Source: Lysobacterales bacterium
GTDB taxonomy: Bacteria > Pseudomonadota > Gammaproteobacteria > Xanthomonadales > Rhodanobacteraceae
Assembly: GCA_002632325.1 (NCBI GenBank)
Contig: NSJK01000019.1
Coordinates: 1-62,959, forward strand
Reading direction: 5' to 3'
Length of the DNA stretch: 62,959 nt
Notes under the pieces: model-generated
What the model was told of the DNA's origin: nothing
What the model saw: only the letters and a program-made list of their open reading frames with translations
The model's database searches: none
Part shown: one piece after another, positions 8,497-18,085 of the stretch
How positions within the stretch are numbered: position 1 is the stretch's first letter
Layout: each line of letters begins with the position of its first letter
Translations under genes and position numbers: made by a program

Positions 8497-8547
8497 AATC
8501 ATGACGCGGCCACCCGCCACGGTGGCTGCGTCGCCAAGGTGCACCCG

Positions 8548-9360
8548 ATGCCTGAGCTCCCCGAAGTCGAAACCACGCGGCGCGGTCTTGCGCCGCATTT
8601 GCTCGGTCATCGCGTGCTCGCGCTCGATGTACGTCAACGCCAGTTGCGCTGGCCGGTTGCGCCGGCACTGATTCGCAAGTTGCCGGGGCAACGCGTCGAC
8701 GCGATCGAGCGCCGCGCGAAATACCTGCTCGTGCACACGCAGGCCGGCAGCGCGGTGTTGCATCTGGGCATGTCGGGAAGCCTGCGCGTGCTGCCGGCGA
8801 GGACGCCGATCGGGCCGCACGACCATGTCGATTGGCAGCTCGATTCGGGGTGTGTGCTGCGTTACACCGATCCGCGCCGTTTCGGCTGCCAGCTCTGGCA
8901 GCCAGCGGGAACGACGCATGAATTGCTGCAGGGTCTGGGCCCCGAGCCCTTGTCGGATGCGTTTGCAGGCGATGTGCTGTGGACACGCTCACGCGGGCGC
9001 AAGGCTGCGGTGAAGACCTTCATCATGGATCAGGCGGTGGTGGTCGGCGTCGGCAACATCTACGCGAGCGAGGCCTTGTTTGCGGCGGGCATCCATCCGC
9101 TGCGCGCGGCCGGTGCGGTGTCACGCGAGCGCTACGCACGACTCGCACAGGCGATCCAGTTGATCCTCGCACGCGCGATCGAGCGCGGCGGCACCACCTT
9201 GCGTGACTTCATCGCGCCCGATGGCGCCCCGGGCTATTTCGAGCAGGAGCTTGCGGTGTATGGCCGTGAAGGCGAGGCGTGCCGCGACTGCGGCACGCCG
9301 ATTCGTTGCGCTGTGGTCGGTCAGCGCTCGACCTGTTGGTGCCCGCGCTGCCAGCGCTGA
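8548..9360 (+). CDS. mutM: Formamidopyrimidine-DNA glycosylase
   Basis: 270 aa. Starts [14 protein letters not shown] with the catalytic Pro2 and Glu3. Also visible are the lysine in RRAKYLL, the void-filling [10 protein letters not shown] region, the H2TH stretch [14 protein letters not shown], and the C-terminal zinc finger (C-x2-C ... C-x2-C). It removes 8-oxoguanine and ring-opened purines from DNA and cleaves the abasic site. The start is fixed because Pro2 must be the mature N-terminus. Ends 1 bp before the convergent gene. Confidence 0.97.
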   Translation: MPELPEVETTRRGLAPHLLGHRVLALDVRQRQLRWPVAPALIRKLPGQRVDAIERRAKYLLVHTQAGSAVLHLGMSGSLRVLPARTPIGPHDHVDWQLDSGCVLRYTDPRRFGCQLWQPAGTTHELLQGLGPEPLSDAFAGDVLWTRSRGRKAAVKTFIMDQAVVVGVGNIYASEALFAAGIHPLRAAGAVSRERYARLAQAIQLILARAIERGGTTLRDFIAPDGAPGYFEQELAVYGREGEACRDCGTPIRCAVVGQRSTCWCPRCQR

Positions 9361-9361
9361 T

Positions 9362-10204
9362 TCAGCGATAGGCCGGCGGATCGGGCACGAAACCGTTGGG
9401 GAAGGGCTGCGGCGCGTAGCGCGCGATCGGGCGCGCGATGATGCCCTGGGCAACGAGGTTGTCATGACTGTCGTAGCGGATCGAAATCACTTCGGCCGGG
9501 CTCGTGGTGGCGCGCTCGAAGGTCGTGCGATTGACCCGATCGTATTCGCGAGCGCCATGCCCGGTGCCCAGACGTTCGGCGGCCTTGGCCGCGGGTGCGG
9601 GCTGCGCCATGCGGGCCATGGCGTCGCCTGCTGCCGGGGACTGCGCCTCGGTACGGGCGCCGGCCCCGGATGCGGCCTGTTCGCGCACGTTGGGTGCGGG
9701 CAGAGACGGTGCCGGGGGCGGCATGGCGTCGCTGATTTCCTGCTTCTGACGCCACAGCGGCGCGCGCTCGGCGAACACGGCCACGCCGATCACGCCGACA
9801 TTGGCCGGTCGCCCGGTGCGCGCGGCGTAGCTGTCGGGCAGGGAGGTGAAATTGAACTGCGCGATTTCATCCAGACTCTTGCGCCAGCCGGCGACTTCGG
9901 CCGACTGCCAGGGCTGCAGGACGTAGCCGCCCTGGTTCGTGTCGGCGGTTTCGCCGGTGGTTGCATTCACGCCATCGACGCTGAGCACGGCCAGCACGCG
10001 GCCGCCGCTGCGATTGCTCAGGCGCACGCTGTAGCGGTGGCCGGGCGTGCCGGCCACATACATCTGGCCACCCTTGAAATGGATGGGCAAGGTCGCGCCG
10101 GTGTCGCGATCGACGACGCTCATGTCGACGAGGTTGCCGGCATGGACGGGCAGCGCAGCGGTGGTGGCCAGGGCAAGCAGGGTGGTGCACAGCAGGTGGC
10201 GCAT
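9362..10204 (-). CDS. Secreted protein with Ala/Pro-rich linker, unknown function
   Basis: 280 aa from the ATG at 10204, which has an upstream GGAG and begins a signal peptide (LLCTTLLALATTAALPVHA). The frame is open for 30 more codons upstream, but that segment lacks a signal and runs into the trpS promoter region. The first mature half (about 26-165) resembles a beta-rich domain (VRLSNRSGGRVLAVLSVDG, GYVLQPWQSAEVAGW, VGVIGVAVF). It is followed by a linker rich in Pro and Ala and a short conserved-looking end (ISIRYDSHDNLVAQGI). Function not recognised. Confidence 0.75.
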   Translation of the reverse strand: MRHLLCTTLLALATTAALPVHAGNLVDMSVVDRDTGATLPIHFKGGQMYVAGTPGHRYSVRLSNRSGGRVLAVLSVDGVNATTGETADTNQGGYVLQPWQSAEVAGWRKSLDEIAQFNFTSLPDSYAARTGRPANVGVIGVAVFAERAPLWRQKQEISDAMPPPAPSLPAPNVREQAASGAGARTEAQSPAAGDAMARMAQPAPAAKAAERLGTGHGAREYDRVNRTTFERATTSPAEVISIRYDSHDNLVAQGIIARPIARYAPQPFPNGFVPDPPAYR

Positions 10205-10259
10205 GACGCATCTCCGGTTGGGTTCGGAGCATGCAACGCGCGGCTGGGGCCTGCGGGGT

Positions 10260-10289
10260 TTGAGCGCTTCGGGTCGGGCGGGATACGAT
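10260..10289 (+). promoter_or_regulatory. Probable promoter for trpS
   Basis: TTGAGC at 10260-10265, 18-nt spacer, TACGAT at 10284-10289. It lies between the divergent secreted-protein gene and trpS and would give a leader of about 110 nt. No Trp-codon leader peptide was seen. Confidence 0.5.
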
Positions 10290-10405
10290 TGCACCCGACC
10301 CCGATGGAATCACGGCGCCGACGGCCCGCCGCAGCGCCTCGCCACGCACAACGCCATCGTCCGGCCCACGCCGGCATCCGATCCGCTGTCCAAGACACCC
10401 CCACC

Positions 10406-11749
10406 ATGCACAAGCGACGCATCCTCACCGGCATCACCACTTCGGGCACGCCGCATCTGGGCAACTACGTGGGCGCGGTGCGCCCGGCAATCGCCGCCAG
10501 CCGGCGCGAAGATGCCGAGTCGTTCTATTTCCTCGCCGACTATCACGCCTTGATCAAGTGCGGCGATCCGGCGCGCGTGCAGCGCTCCACGCTCGAAATT
10601 GCCGCGACCTGGCTCGCCTGCGGCCTCGATCCGGACAAGGTGTTCTTCTACCGCCAGTCCGACATCCCGGAAATCCCCGAACTCACCTGGCTGCTCACCT
10701 GCGTGACTGCCAAGGGCCTGCTCAATCGCGCGCATGCCTACAAGGCCGCGGTCGATGCGAACACGGCGGCGGGCGAGGATGTCGATGCCGGCGTGAGTGC
10801 GGGCCTGTACATGTATCCGGTGTTGATGGCCGCCGACATTCTCATCTTCAATGCGCACGAGGTGCCGGTAGGGCGCGATCAGATCCAGCACATCGAAATG
10901 GCGCGCGACATCGGCCAGCGCTTCAATCACCTCTACGCCGAGGAGTATTTCACCCTGCCCGAGGCGCGCATCGAGGAAAACGTCGCCACCTTGCCCGGCA
11001 CCGACGGGCGCAAGATGTCCAAGAGCTACAACAACACGATTCCCTTGTTCGAGTCGCCGGCCAAGCTGCGCAGCGCGATCATGGGCATCGTCACCGATTC
11101 GCGCGCGCCCGGCGAAGCCAAGGACACGGAAGGCTCCAATCTGTTTGCGCTGTATCAGGCCTTCGCCACGCCTGCGGAAACCGCGTCGATGCGTGCCGTA
11201 TTCGCCGAGGGCATCGGTTGGGGCGAGGCCAAGCAGAAGCTGTACGAGCGTATCGAAATCGAACTGGCGCCGCTGCGCGAGCGCTACGACGCGCTGATGA
11301 CGCGGCCCGAGCGCATCGAGGACTTGCTGCAGGCAGGCGCCGCCAAGGCACGTGCGCGCACGCAGCCCTTCATTGCGCGGCTGCGCCACGCCGCCGGCAT
11401 TCGCCGTCTCGTCGATGCTTCAGCGGCGACCGTAACGGCGAAGGTGGGCGCGGGCGCGGCCCTGCCTCAACTCAAGAGCTATCGCGAGGCTGACGGCAAG
11501 TTCCATTTCAAGCTCAGTGACGGCGACGGCACGGTCTTGCTTGCGAGCCGCGGTTTCGATGCGCCCAAGGAGGCCGGCATGCTGAGCGCGGCACTGATCG
11601 AAGCCGGCGGCGACGTCGAGGCCGTGCGCGCCCTGCTGCTCGACTGCGCGCCAGCCGATGAGCTGGCCCTGCCCGCCGAGCCGATCGCGGCGGCGCTGGC
11701 TGCGCTCAAAGCCGATCGCCTGGCCAAGGCACAGGCAAAGGCGCGCTGA
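10406..11749 (+). CDS. trpS: Tryptophanyl-tRNA synthetase with C-terminal extension
   Basis: 447 aa; the usual bacterial enzyme is about 330-340. The class I signatures are TPHLGNYVG (HIGH-like, near residue 15) and GRKMSKS. The core charges tRNA-Trp with tryptophan. The last 90 or so residues form an added domain (KSYREADGKFHFKLSDGDG and following) resembling the DUF1508/YegP fold, then an Ala-rich helix. Long TrpS proteins are, from memory, usual in Xanthomonadales. The ATG at 10406 matches the family N-terminus (MHKRRILTGITTSG). Confidence 0.96.
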   Translation: MHKRRILTGITTSGTPHLGNYVGAVRPAIAASRREDAESFYFLADYHALIKCGDPARVQRSTLEIAATWLACGLDPDKVFFYRQSDIPEIPELTWLLTCVTAKGLLNRAHAYKAAVDANTAAGEDVDAGVSAGLYMYPVLMAADILIFNAHEVPVGRDQIQHIEMARDIGQRFNHLYAEEYFTLPEARIEENVATLPGTDGRKMSKSYNNTIPLFESPAKLRSAIMGIVTDSRAPGEAKDTEGSNLFALYQAFATPAETASMRAVFAEGIGWGEAKQKLYERIEIELAPLRERYDALMTRPERIEDLLQAGAAKARARTQPFIARLRHAAGIRRLVDASAATVTAKVGAGAALPQLKSYREADGKFHFKLSDGDGTVLLASRGFDAPKEAGMLSAALIEAGGDVEAVRALLLDCAPADELALPAEPIAAALAALKADRLAKAQAKAR

Positions 11750-11877
11750 AGCGCAGGTTCTTGCGCTGCATCGAGGGTGAACGCAAGGGATGAGGATCGT
11801 GTCCTGCTTTGGCGCGCCTGCCGCAACCGCGGTGTAAGCTTCGGTTCGACATCACCCCCTGACCAATTCGCCGCGCC

Positions 11878-12810
11878 GTGTCCATCCACCAGATCCTGCT
11901 GGCCCTGCTCGCGCTGTATCTCGCTTGCGTGCTGTTCGTGCACTTTCGCGGCCGCGAGCGGCTGAGCTTCAAGCGCCAATTGTTCGATCACTCGGGATTG
12001 TTCGCGCCGTACAACGTGCTGCTGTACCTGTTTTCGGCCCTGCCAGCGAAACCCTATCCCGAACGCAGCGCGTTCGCCTACATGGATCCGCTGCGCGAGC
12101 AGTGGCAGACGATTCGCAAGGAGGCGCTGCGTCTGTTCGATGAGGGCTACATCCGCGCGGCCGAGAAGAACAACGACGCCAGCTTCGCTTCGTTCTTCAA
12201 GGCCGGCTGGAAGCGTTTCTATCTCAAGTGGTATGACCTGCCACCGCAATCGGCGCGCGTGCTGTGTCCGCAGACGGTGGCACTGGTCGAATCGATTCCG
12301 CAGATCAAGGCGGCGATGTTCGCGCTGCTGCCGGCCGGCGCCAAGCTCAATGCGCACCGCGATCCGTTCGCGGGGTCCATGCGCTATCACCTCGGGTTGT
12401 CCACACCCAATTCAGATGCCTGCCGCATCGTCGTCGATGGCGTGCCCTATGCCTGGCGCGACGGCGAAGACGTGATCTTCGACGAAACCTTCGTGCACTG
12501 GGTCGACAATGCCACCGACACCACGCGCGTGATCCTGTTCTGCGATCTCGAACGTCCGCTGCGCACACGCTTGATGCGGGCGTTCAATGGCTGGATCTCG
12601 GGTGTGCTCGGCCGCGCCACCGCCACCCAGAACATGGGCGGTGAACGAGTCGGCGTGGTCAATCGCCTCTATGCGGGCGCCGAGCGCATGGGCGAGCGGC
12701 GCAAGCGCTTCAAGCACGCGTTGCCATGGACCTACCAGATCAGTCGCGCGACGCTCGCGCTGGCCCTGCTCGCCTGGCTGCTGTCGCCGTGGTGGTGGCC
12801 GCTGCCGTGA
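11878..12810 (+). CDS. LpxO-like aspartyl/asparaginyl beta-hydroxylase family dioxygenase
   Basis: 310 aa, GTG start. Iron/2-oxoglutarate dioxygenase with an H160-x-D162 pair in HRDPF, distal H207 (FVHWVD) and R217 for 2-oxoglutarate. N- and C-terminal hydrophobic helices place it at the inner membrane. LpxO relatives 2-hydroxylate the secondary acyl chain of lipid A; that function is likely but not proven. A TGTAAGCT -10-like box lies at 11833-11840. The alternative is a peptidyl-aspartate hydroxylase, less likely given the membrane segments. Confidence 0.85.
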   Translation: MSIHQILLALLALYLACVLFVHFRGRERLSFKRQLFDHSGLFAPYNVLLYLFSALPAKPYPERSAFAYMDPLREQWQTIRKEALRLFDEGYIRAAEKNNDASFASFFKAGWKRFYLKWYDLPPQSARVLCPQTVALVESIPQIKAAMFALLPAGAKLNAHRDPFAGSMRYHLGLSTPNSDACRIVVDGVPYAWRDGEDVIFDETFVHWVDNATDTTRVILFCDLERPLRTRLMRAFNGWISGVLGRATATQNMGGERVGVVNRLYAGAERMGERRKRFKHALPWTYQISRATLALALLAWLLSPWWWPLP

Positions 12811-12879
12811 GGTTCGTGACCAAAACCCTGGGGGCTTGAGAAGCGCACACGCAGGGCCTTTCGCTCGGCTGGCCGCTGC

Positions 12880-12885
12880 TACAAT
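12880..12885 (+). promoter_or_regulatory. -10-like box upstream of the MATE gene
   Basis: GC-TACAAT with the hexamer at 12880-12885, about 110 bp before the chosen start. No good -35 is visible at 16-18 nt spacing. Confidence 0.35.
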
Positions 12886-12993
12886 CGCCGCACCCGCGCT
12901 GCCGAAACGAGTCTCGGTCGCGCGGCAAGCCCTTCACCGCCCATCTGACGAATGCTGCGCGCTGCCGATCAAGCCGCAGCGCGCCCCCGATCC

Positions 12994-14403
12994 ATGCCGC
13001 TCACCCGCTTCCGACTGCCACCGCGCCGCCTGCGCGAGTTGCGCGAGACCCTGCATCTGGCGGTGCCGCTCGTGCTTGGCCAGCTTTCGGCAGTGGGCAT
13101 GAACGTGGTCGATGCAGTGCTCGCCGGTCATCTGGATGCACACACGCTTGGCGCGGTCGCGGTCGGCACCAGCATCTGGTCAATCTCGATCGTGGTCGCG
13201 ATCGGCGTGATGATGGCGTTGCCGCCCTCGGTAGCGCAGTTGCATGGCGCCGGGCGCAGTGGCGAGATCGGCCCGCTGTTCCGTCAGGCGCTGTGGCTGG
13301 CGCTGATGCTTGGCTGCCTGCTCGGCCTGGGCACCTACTGGGTCGGTCCGTTCATCGTCAGTCATATCGGCATCGATCCGCCGCTGGTCGCCGACGTCGG
13401 TCACTTCCTGCATGCGATCGCCTACGGCGCGCCGGCGCTGGCGGTGTTCTTCGCGCTGCGCGGCCTCGGTGAGGGCATCGGCATGCCGCGGCCGACCCTG
13501 TATTTCAGCCTGCTCGGACTCGTGCTGCTGGTGCCGATCGGCTATGCACTGATGTATGGCGCATTCGGCCTGCCGCGGCTCGGCGCGTTCGGCAGCGGCG
13601 TCGCCACCGCGATCGTGCTGTGGCTGCAGGCGAGTCTGTTCGCGCTGTACGTCTGGCGCAGCCGCCATTATCACGGACTCCATGCATTTGCCGGCTTCGA
13701 ATGGCCCGATGCGCGCGCGCTTGGCAGCTTGTTGCACATCGGCGTGCCGATGGCGGTGACGCTGTTCATGGAGGCGAGCCTGTTCATCGGTGTGGCGCTC
13801 GCGATCGGTACGCTCGGCACCGACGTGATTGCCGGGCACCAGATCGCGATCAATGTCGCCTCGGTCGCGTTCATGCTGCCGCTGGGGATCGCCATGGCGA
13901 CCACCGTGCGTGTCGGTCATGCGGTCGGCGCGGGCGATGCCGATCGCGTGCGCGACGCGGGCGCGGTCGGATTGCTGCTGACGCTGGCGACGCAGACACT
14001 CACCGCAAGCATCATGTTTTTCCTGCCGCTGGTGATCGCGCATCTGTACACCAGCGACGAGGCGGTGATCGCGGTGGCGGTCAAGCTGCTCATGCTCGCC
14101 GGCCTGTTCCAGTTTTCCGACGGCATCCAGTGCGTCGCCAATGGCGCGCTGCGCGGGCTCAAGGACACGCGCGTGCCGATGCTGATCACTCTGTTCGCCT
14201 ACTGGATGGTCGGTCTGCCGATCGGCTGGTGGCTGGCTTTCGGTCGCGGCCAGGGCGCACCCGGACTGTGGGTGGGTCTGATCGCAGGTCTGAGCGTGGC
14301 TGCAGTGCTGCTCACGCGGCGCTTTCGGCGCCTTTCGCAGCGACCACTCAGCGAGTTCACCCATGACTCCCGTGCCATGCCCGGTGAAGGTGGATTGGGT
14401 TAG
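12994..14403 (+). CDS. MATE family multidrug/Na+ exporter, NorM-like
   Basis: 469 aa with about 12 hydrophobic segments. The first half begins HLAVPLVLGQLSAVGMNVVDAVLAG, the classic MATE opening, and the repeat in the second half is LLHIGVPMAVTLFMEASLF. NorM-type MATE proteins export cationic drugs by Na+ or H+ antiport. The frame is open for 14 codons upstream, but the ATG at 12994 gives a normal NorM N-terminus. The C-terminal tail (SEFTHDSRAMPGEGG) is hydrophilic. Confidence 0.92.
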   Translation: MPLTRFRLPPRRLRELRETLHLAVPLVLGQLSAVGMNVVDAVLAGHLDAHTLGAVAVGTSIWSISIVVAIGVMMALPPSVAQLHGAGRSGEIGPLFRQALWLALMLGCLLGLGTYWVGPFIVSHIGIDPPLVADVGHFLHAIAYGAPALAVFFALRGLGEGIGMPRPTLYFSLLGLVLLVPIGYALMYGAFGLPRLGAFGSGVATAIVLWLQASLFALYVWRSRHYHGLHAFAGFEWPDARALGSLLHIGVPMAVTLFMEASLFIGVALAIGTLGTDVIAGHQIAINVASVAFMLPLGIAMATTVRVGHAVGAGDADRVRDAGAVGLLLTLATQTLTASIMFFLPLVIAHLYTSDEAVIAVAVKLLMLAGLFQFSDGIQCVANGALRGLKDTRVPMLITLFAYWMVGLPIGWWLAFGRGQGAPGLWVGLIAGLSVAAVLLTRRFRRLSQRPLSEFTHDSRAMPGEGGLG

Positions 14404-14417
14404 GCTCGAACCGTCCC

Positions 14418-14433
14418 GGCGGCAGATGCCGCC
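14418..14433 (+). terminator. Possible weak terminator hairpin after the MATE gene
   Basis: GGCGGCA/TGCCGCC stem of 7 bp with a 2-nt loop, followed by TGTTTCC. It lies in the leader of sppA, so it might instead act as a leader hairpin. Confidence 0.35.
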
Positions 14434-14475
14434 TGTTTCCTGTCTGCGCGCCACTGGGCGTGCATGGAGTTTTCG

Positions 14476-16323
14476 ATGACCAACACGAACCCAGGTCCGA
14501 TCCGCCGCTTCTTCCGCGCGATCTGGAACGCCGTCAATTTCACCCGACGTCTGGTTTTCAACCTGATCTTCGTGATCGTGCTGGTGGCGATCATCGGCGC
14601 GATTTCCTCCGAGCGAGTGACGATCGAGGCGCGCACCGCGCTCGTGCTCGATCCGGCCGGCGCGGTGGTCGAGCAGTATGCGAGCGACCCCACCCAGCGC
14701 GCGCTGGCCGGCCTCGCCGGCAATCAGGAAGCCGAGGTGCAGTTGCGTGATCTGCTTGATGCGATCGATGCCGCCGCCAAGGACAAGCGCATCGAGCGCA
14801 TGGTCTTCATCCCCGACCAGATCACCTCGCTGGGTCTTGCGAGCGCGCGCGAGCTCGGCGCGGCCTTCGATCGTTTCAAGGCCAGCGGCAAGGAAATCAT
14901 CGCCGTGAGCGCGGGCATGGAGCAGAACGTCTACCTGCTTGCCACGCATGCCAATCGCATCCTGCTCGATCCCGAGGGTGCGGTGCTGCTCGAAGGCTTC
15001 GCCAACTACCGCAGCTACTACAAGGACGCGCTCGACAAGCTCGGCGTGCAGGCGCATCTGATCCGCGTCGGCACATTCAAGTCGGCCGGCGAGCCCTATG
15101 TGCTCGATCACGCCTCCGATGCGGCGAAAGAGGCCGACGCCTACTGGATGGGCGGCATCTGGCAGGAATATCTCGACGAAGTCGGCAGCCAGCGCAAGAT
15201 CGACACGGCCAAGCTCGCCGACGACATCGCCCATTACGACAGCCGCATTGCCGCGCAAAACGGCGATCTCGCCAAGCTCGCGCTCGAGCAGAAGCTGGTC
15301 GACGAACTGGCGACGCGCTCGCAGGCGCGCGAACAATTGCGTGCGCTCGGCGCGGCCGAAGGCAGCGACAGTTTCCGTCAGATCGATTACCGGCATTACC
15401 TGGGTTCGATGCTCGCGCAGCGCCTGCCGCGCCCCGGCGATGCGGTTGCGGTGGTGGTCGCGCAGGGCGAGATCGTGCCCGGCGAGCGTCAACCCGGAAT
15501 GATCGGTGGCGTCTCGACCGCGAACATCATCCGCGGCGCGCGCGAGGACAAGAGCGTCAAGGCGATCGTGCTGCGCGTGAATTCACCCGGCGGCGACGTG
15601 TTCGCCTCCGAGCAGGTGCGTCGCGAACTCGCGCAGGCGCGCGAAGCCGGCAAGCCGGTGGTGGTGTCGATGGGTGATGTCGCTGCGAGCGGCGGCTACT
15701 GGATTTCACTCGCCAGTGACGAGATCTGGGCCGAGCCGAACACGATCACCGGCTCGATCGGCATCTTCGGCCTGTTCATGACCATTCCCGATGCACTGGG
15801 CAAACTCGGCATCAATACCGACGGCGTCGGCACCACGCCACTGGCCGGAGCATTCGACATCCGTCGCCCGATGTCTCCGCAGCTCGAAGCGGTGCTCGCA
15901 AGCGTGATCGGGCGCGGCTACCAGCAGTTCATCGGCAATGTCGCCAAGGCGCGCAGCAAGACGCCCGAACAAGTCGATCAAATCGCGCAGGGCCGCGTAT
16001 GGAGCGGCGCGCAGGCCAAGGAACGTGGTCTGGTCGACAAGCTCGGCGGCCTCACCGATGCGATTGCTGCGGCGGCAGCACGCGCCAAACTCGGCGACAC
16101 GTATCAGGTGCGCTACGTCGAGCCACCGATGAGCCCGTGGCAGCGCATCGCCATGGCGATTGGCGGCAGCGACGCCGCGGTGGGCATCGCACGCTGGAGC
16201 GGTTTCAGTCTGCCGCCGGGCACGCTCAAGCGCAGCGAGCTGCACGAGCTGAACGCACTCGCCGACATCCTGCGCGGCAAGCGCTACGCGATGTTCGCGC
16301 ATTGCCTGTGCGAGCCGCATTGA
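14476..16323 (+). CDS. sppA: Signal peptide peptidase SppA, 67K type
   Basis: 615 aa, matching the long (E. coli-type) family with two peptidase S49 halves. The catalytic dyad is K202 (VGTFKSAGEPY) and S405 (DVAASGGYW), one from each half. One N-terminal transmembrane helix (about 28-44) anchors it with the active site in the periplasm, where it digests released signal peptides. ATG at 14476 is chosen over 14464 because GGAG lies 6 nt before it. A TAGGCT box at 14401-14406 is a possible -10. Confidence 0.95.
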   Translation: MTNTNPGPIRRFFRAIWNAVNFTRRLVFNLIFVIVLVAIIGAISSERVTIEARTALVLDPAGAVVEQYASDPTQRALAGLAGNQEAEVQLRDLLDAIDAAAKDKRIERMVFIPDQITSLGLASARELGAAFDRFKASGKEIIAVSAGMEQNVYLLATHANRILLDPEGAVLLEGFANYRSYYKDALDKLGVQAHLIRVGTFKSAGEPYVLDHASDAAKEADAYWMGGIWQEYLDEVGSQRKIDTAKLADDIAHYDSRIAAQNGDLAKLALEQKLVDELATRSQAREQLRALGAAEGSDSFRQIDYRHYLGSMLAQRLPRPGDAVAVVVAQGEIVPGERQPGMIGGVSTANIIRGAREDKSVKAIVLRVNSPGGDVFASEQVRRELAQAREAGKPVVVSMGDVAASGGYWISLASDEIWAEPNTITGSIGIFGLFMTIPDALGKLGINTDGVGTTPLAGAFDIRRPMSPQLEAVLASVIGRGYQQFIGNVAKARSKTPEQVDQIAQGRVWSGAQAKERGLVDKLGGLTDAIAAAAARAKLGDTYQVRYVEPPMSPWQRIAMAIGGSDAAVGIARWSGFSLPPGTLKRSELHELNALADILRGKRYAMFAHCLCEPH

Positions 16324-16385
16324 TCCAGGCTGGCGATGCCACTCCGGTTTTCCCAACCCTTCTTCACTTTGCTGATTGACCAACG

Positions 16386-16973
16386 ATGACAACCCACAAA
16401 CTCAAACCCTTGCCGAGCCTCATCTTCTTTTCACGCTGGTTGCAGTTGCCGCTGTATCTGGGCCTGATCGTCGCGCAGGGCGTCTACGTCTACCTGTTCC
16501 TGACCGAGCTGTGGCACCTGATCGACGATGTCGATCACCTCAACGAGCAGGGCGTGATGCTGATCGTGCTCGGCCTGATCGACGTGGTGATGATCTCGAA
16601 CCTGCTGGTGATGGTGATCGTTGGCGGCTATGAAACCTTCGTCTCGCGACTCGGTCTGCAGGGTCACCCGGATCAACCCGAGTGGCTCAGTCACGTCAAT
16701 GCGAGCGTGCTCAAGGTCAAGCTGGCGATGGCGATCATCGGCATCTCCTCGATCCACCTGCTCAAGACCTTCATCGAGGCGGGCCAGCTCGGCTTCCCGG
16801 TGTGCGATGCGGCTGCACTCGCGGCGCGCATTCCCTGCAGCAAGGTCACGATCGCCAGCGTGATGTGGCAAACCATCATCCACTGCGTGTTCATTCTCTC
16901 GGCGATCGGCATCGCGCTGACCGACAAGGTGATGACCAACAACAGCGGCAAGCGCCTGCAAGCCGCGCATTGA
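16386..16973 (+). CDS. UPF0114 (YqhA) family membrane protein
   Basis: 195 aa with four hydrophobic segments. Family landmarks are the N-terminal [53 protein letters not shown] and the last helix ending IALTDKVM. Members sit in the inner membrane and have no established role. 62 bp separate it from sppA. Confidence 0.92.
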   Translation: MTTHKLKPLPSLIFFSRWLQLPLYLGLIVAQGVYVYLFLTELWHLIDDVDHLNEQGVMLIVLGLIDVVMISNLLVMVIVGGYETFVSRLGLQGHPDQPEWLSHVNASVLKVKLAMAIIGISSIHLLKTFIEAGQLGFPVCDAAALAARIPCSKVTIASVMWQTIIHCVFILSAIGIALTDKVMTNNSGKRLQAAH

Positions 16974-16997
16974 ACGAGCGTTGCATCACGCCTTGAA

Positions 16998-17021
16998 GCG
17001 CGCAGCCAGCCGGCTGCGCGC
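16998..17021. terminator. Strong hairpin between convergent genes
   Basis: Perfect 10-bp stem GCGCGCAGCC/GGCTGCGCGC with a 4-nt loop between the convergent UPF0114 and oxidoreductase genes. There is no T-run, so it may act as a 3'-end stabiliser or a Rho-assisted end rather than a classic terminator. Confidence 0.5.
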
Positions 17022-17029
17022 GGACACCA

Positions 17030-18081
<1,052 letters not shown>

Positions 18082-18085
<4 letters not shown>

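Noticed and set aside
14401..14433. tRNA-like GGCTCGAACC string
   Set aside because: Resembles a T-loop only in passing; no acceptor, D or anticodon stems can be formed around it.
13180..15492. 770-codon minus-strand open frame
   Set aside because: Antisense to the MATE and sppA genes, both well supported; no ribosome site, low-complexity Gln/Arg/His content.
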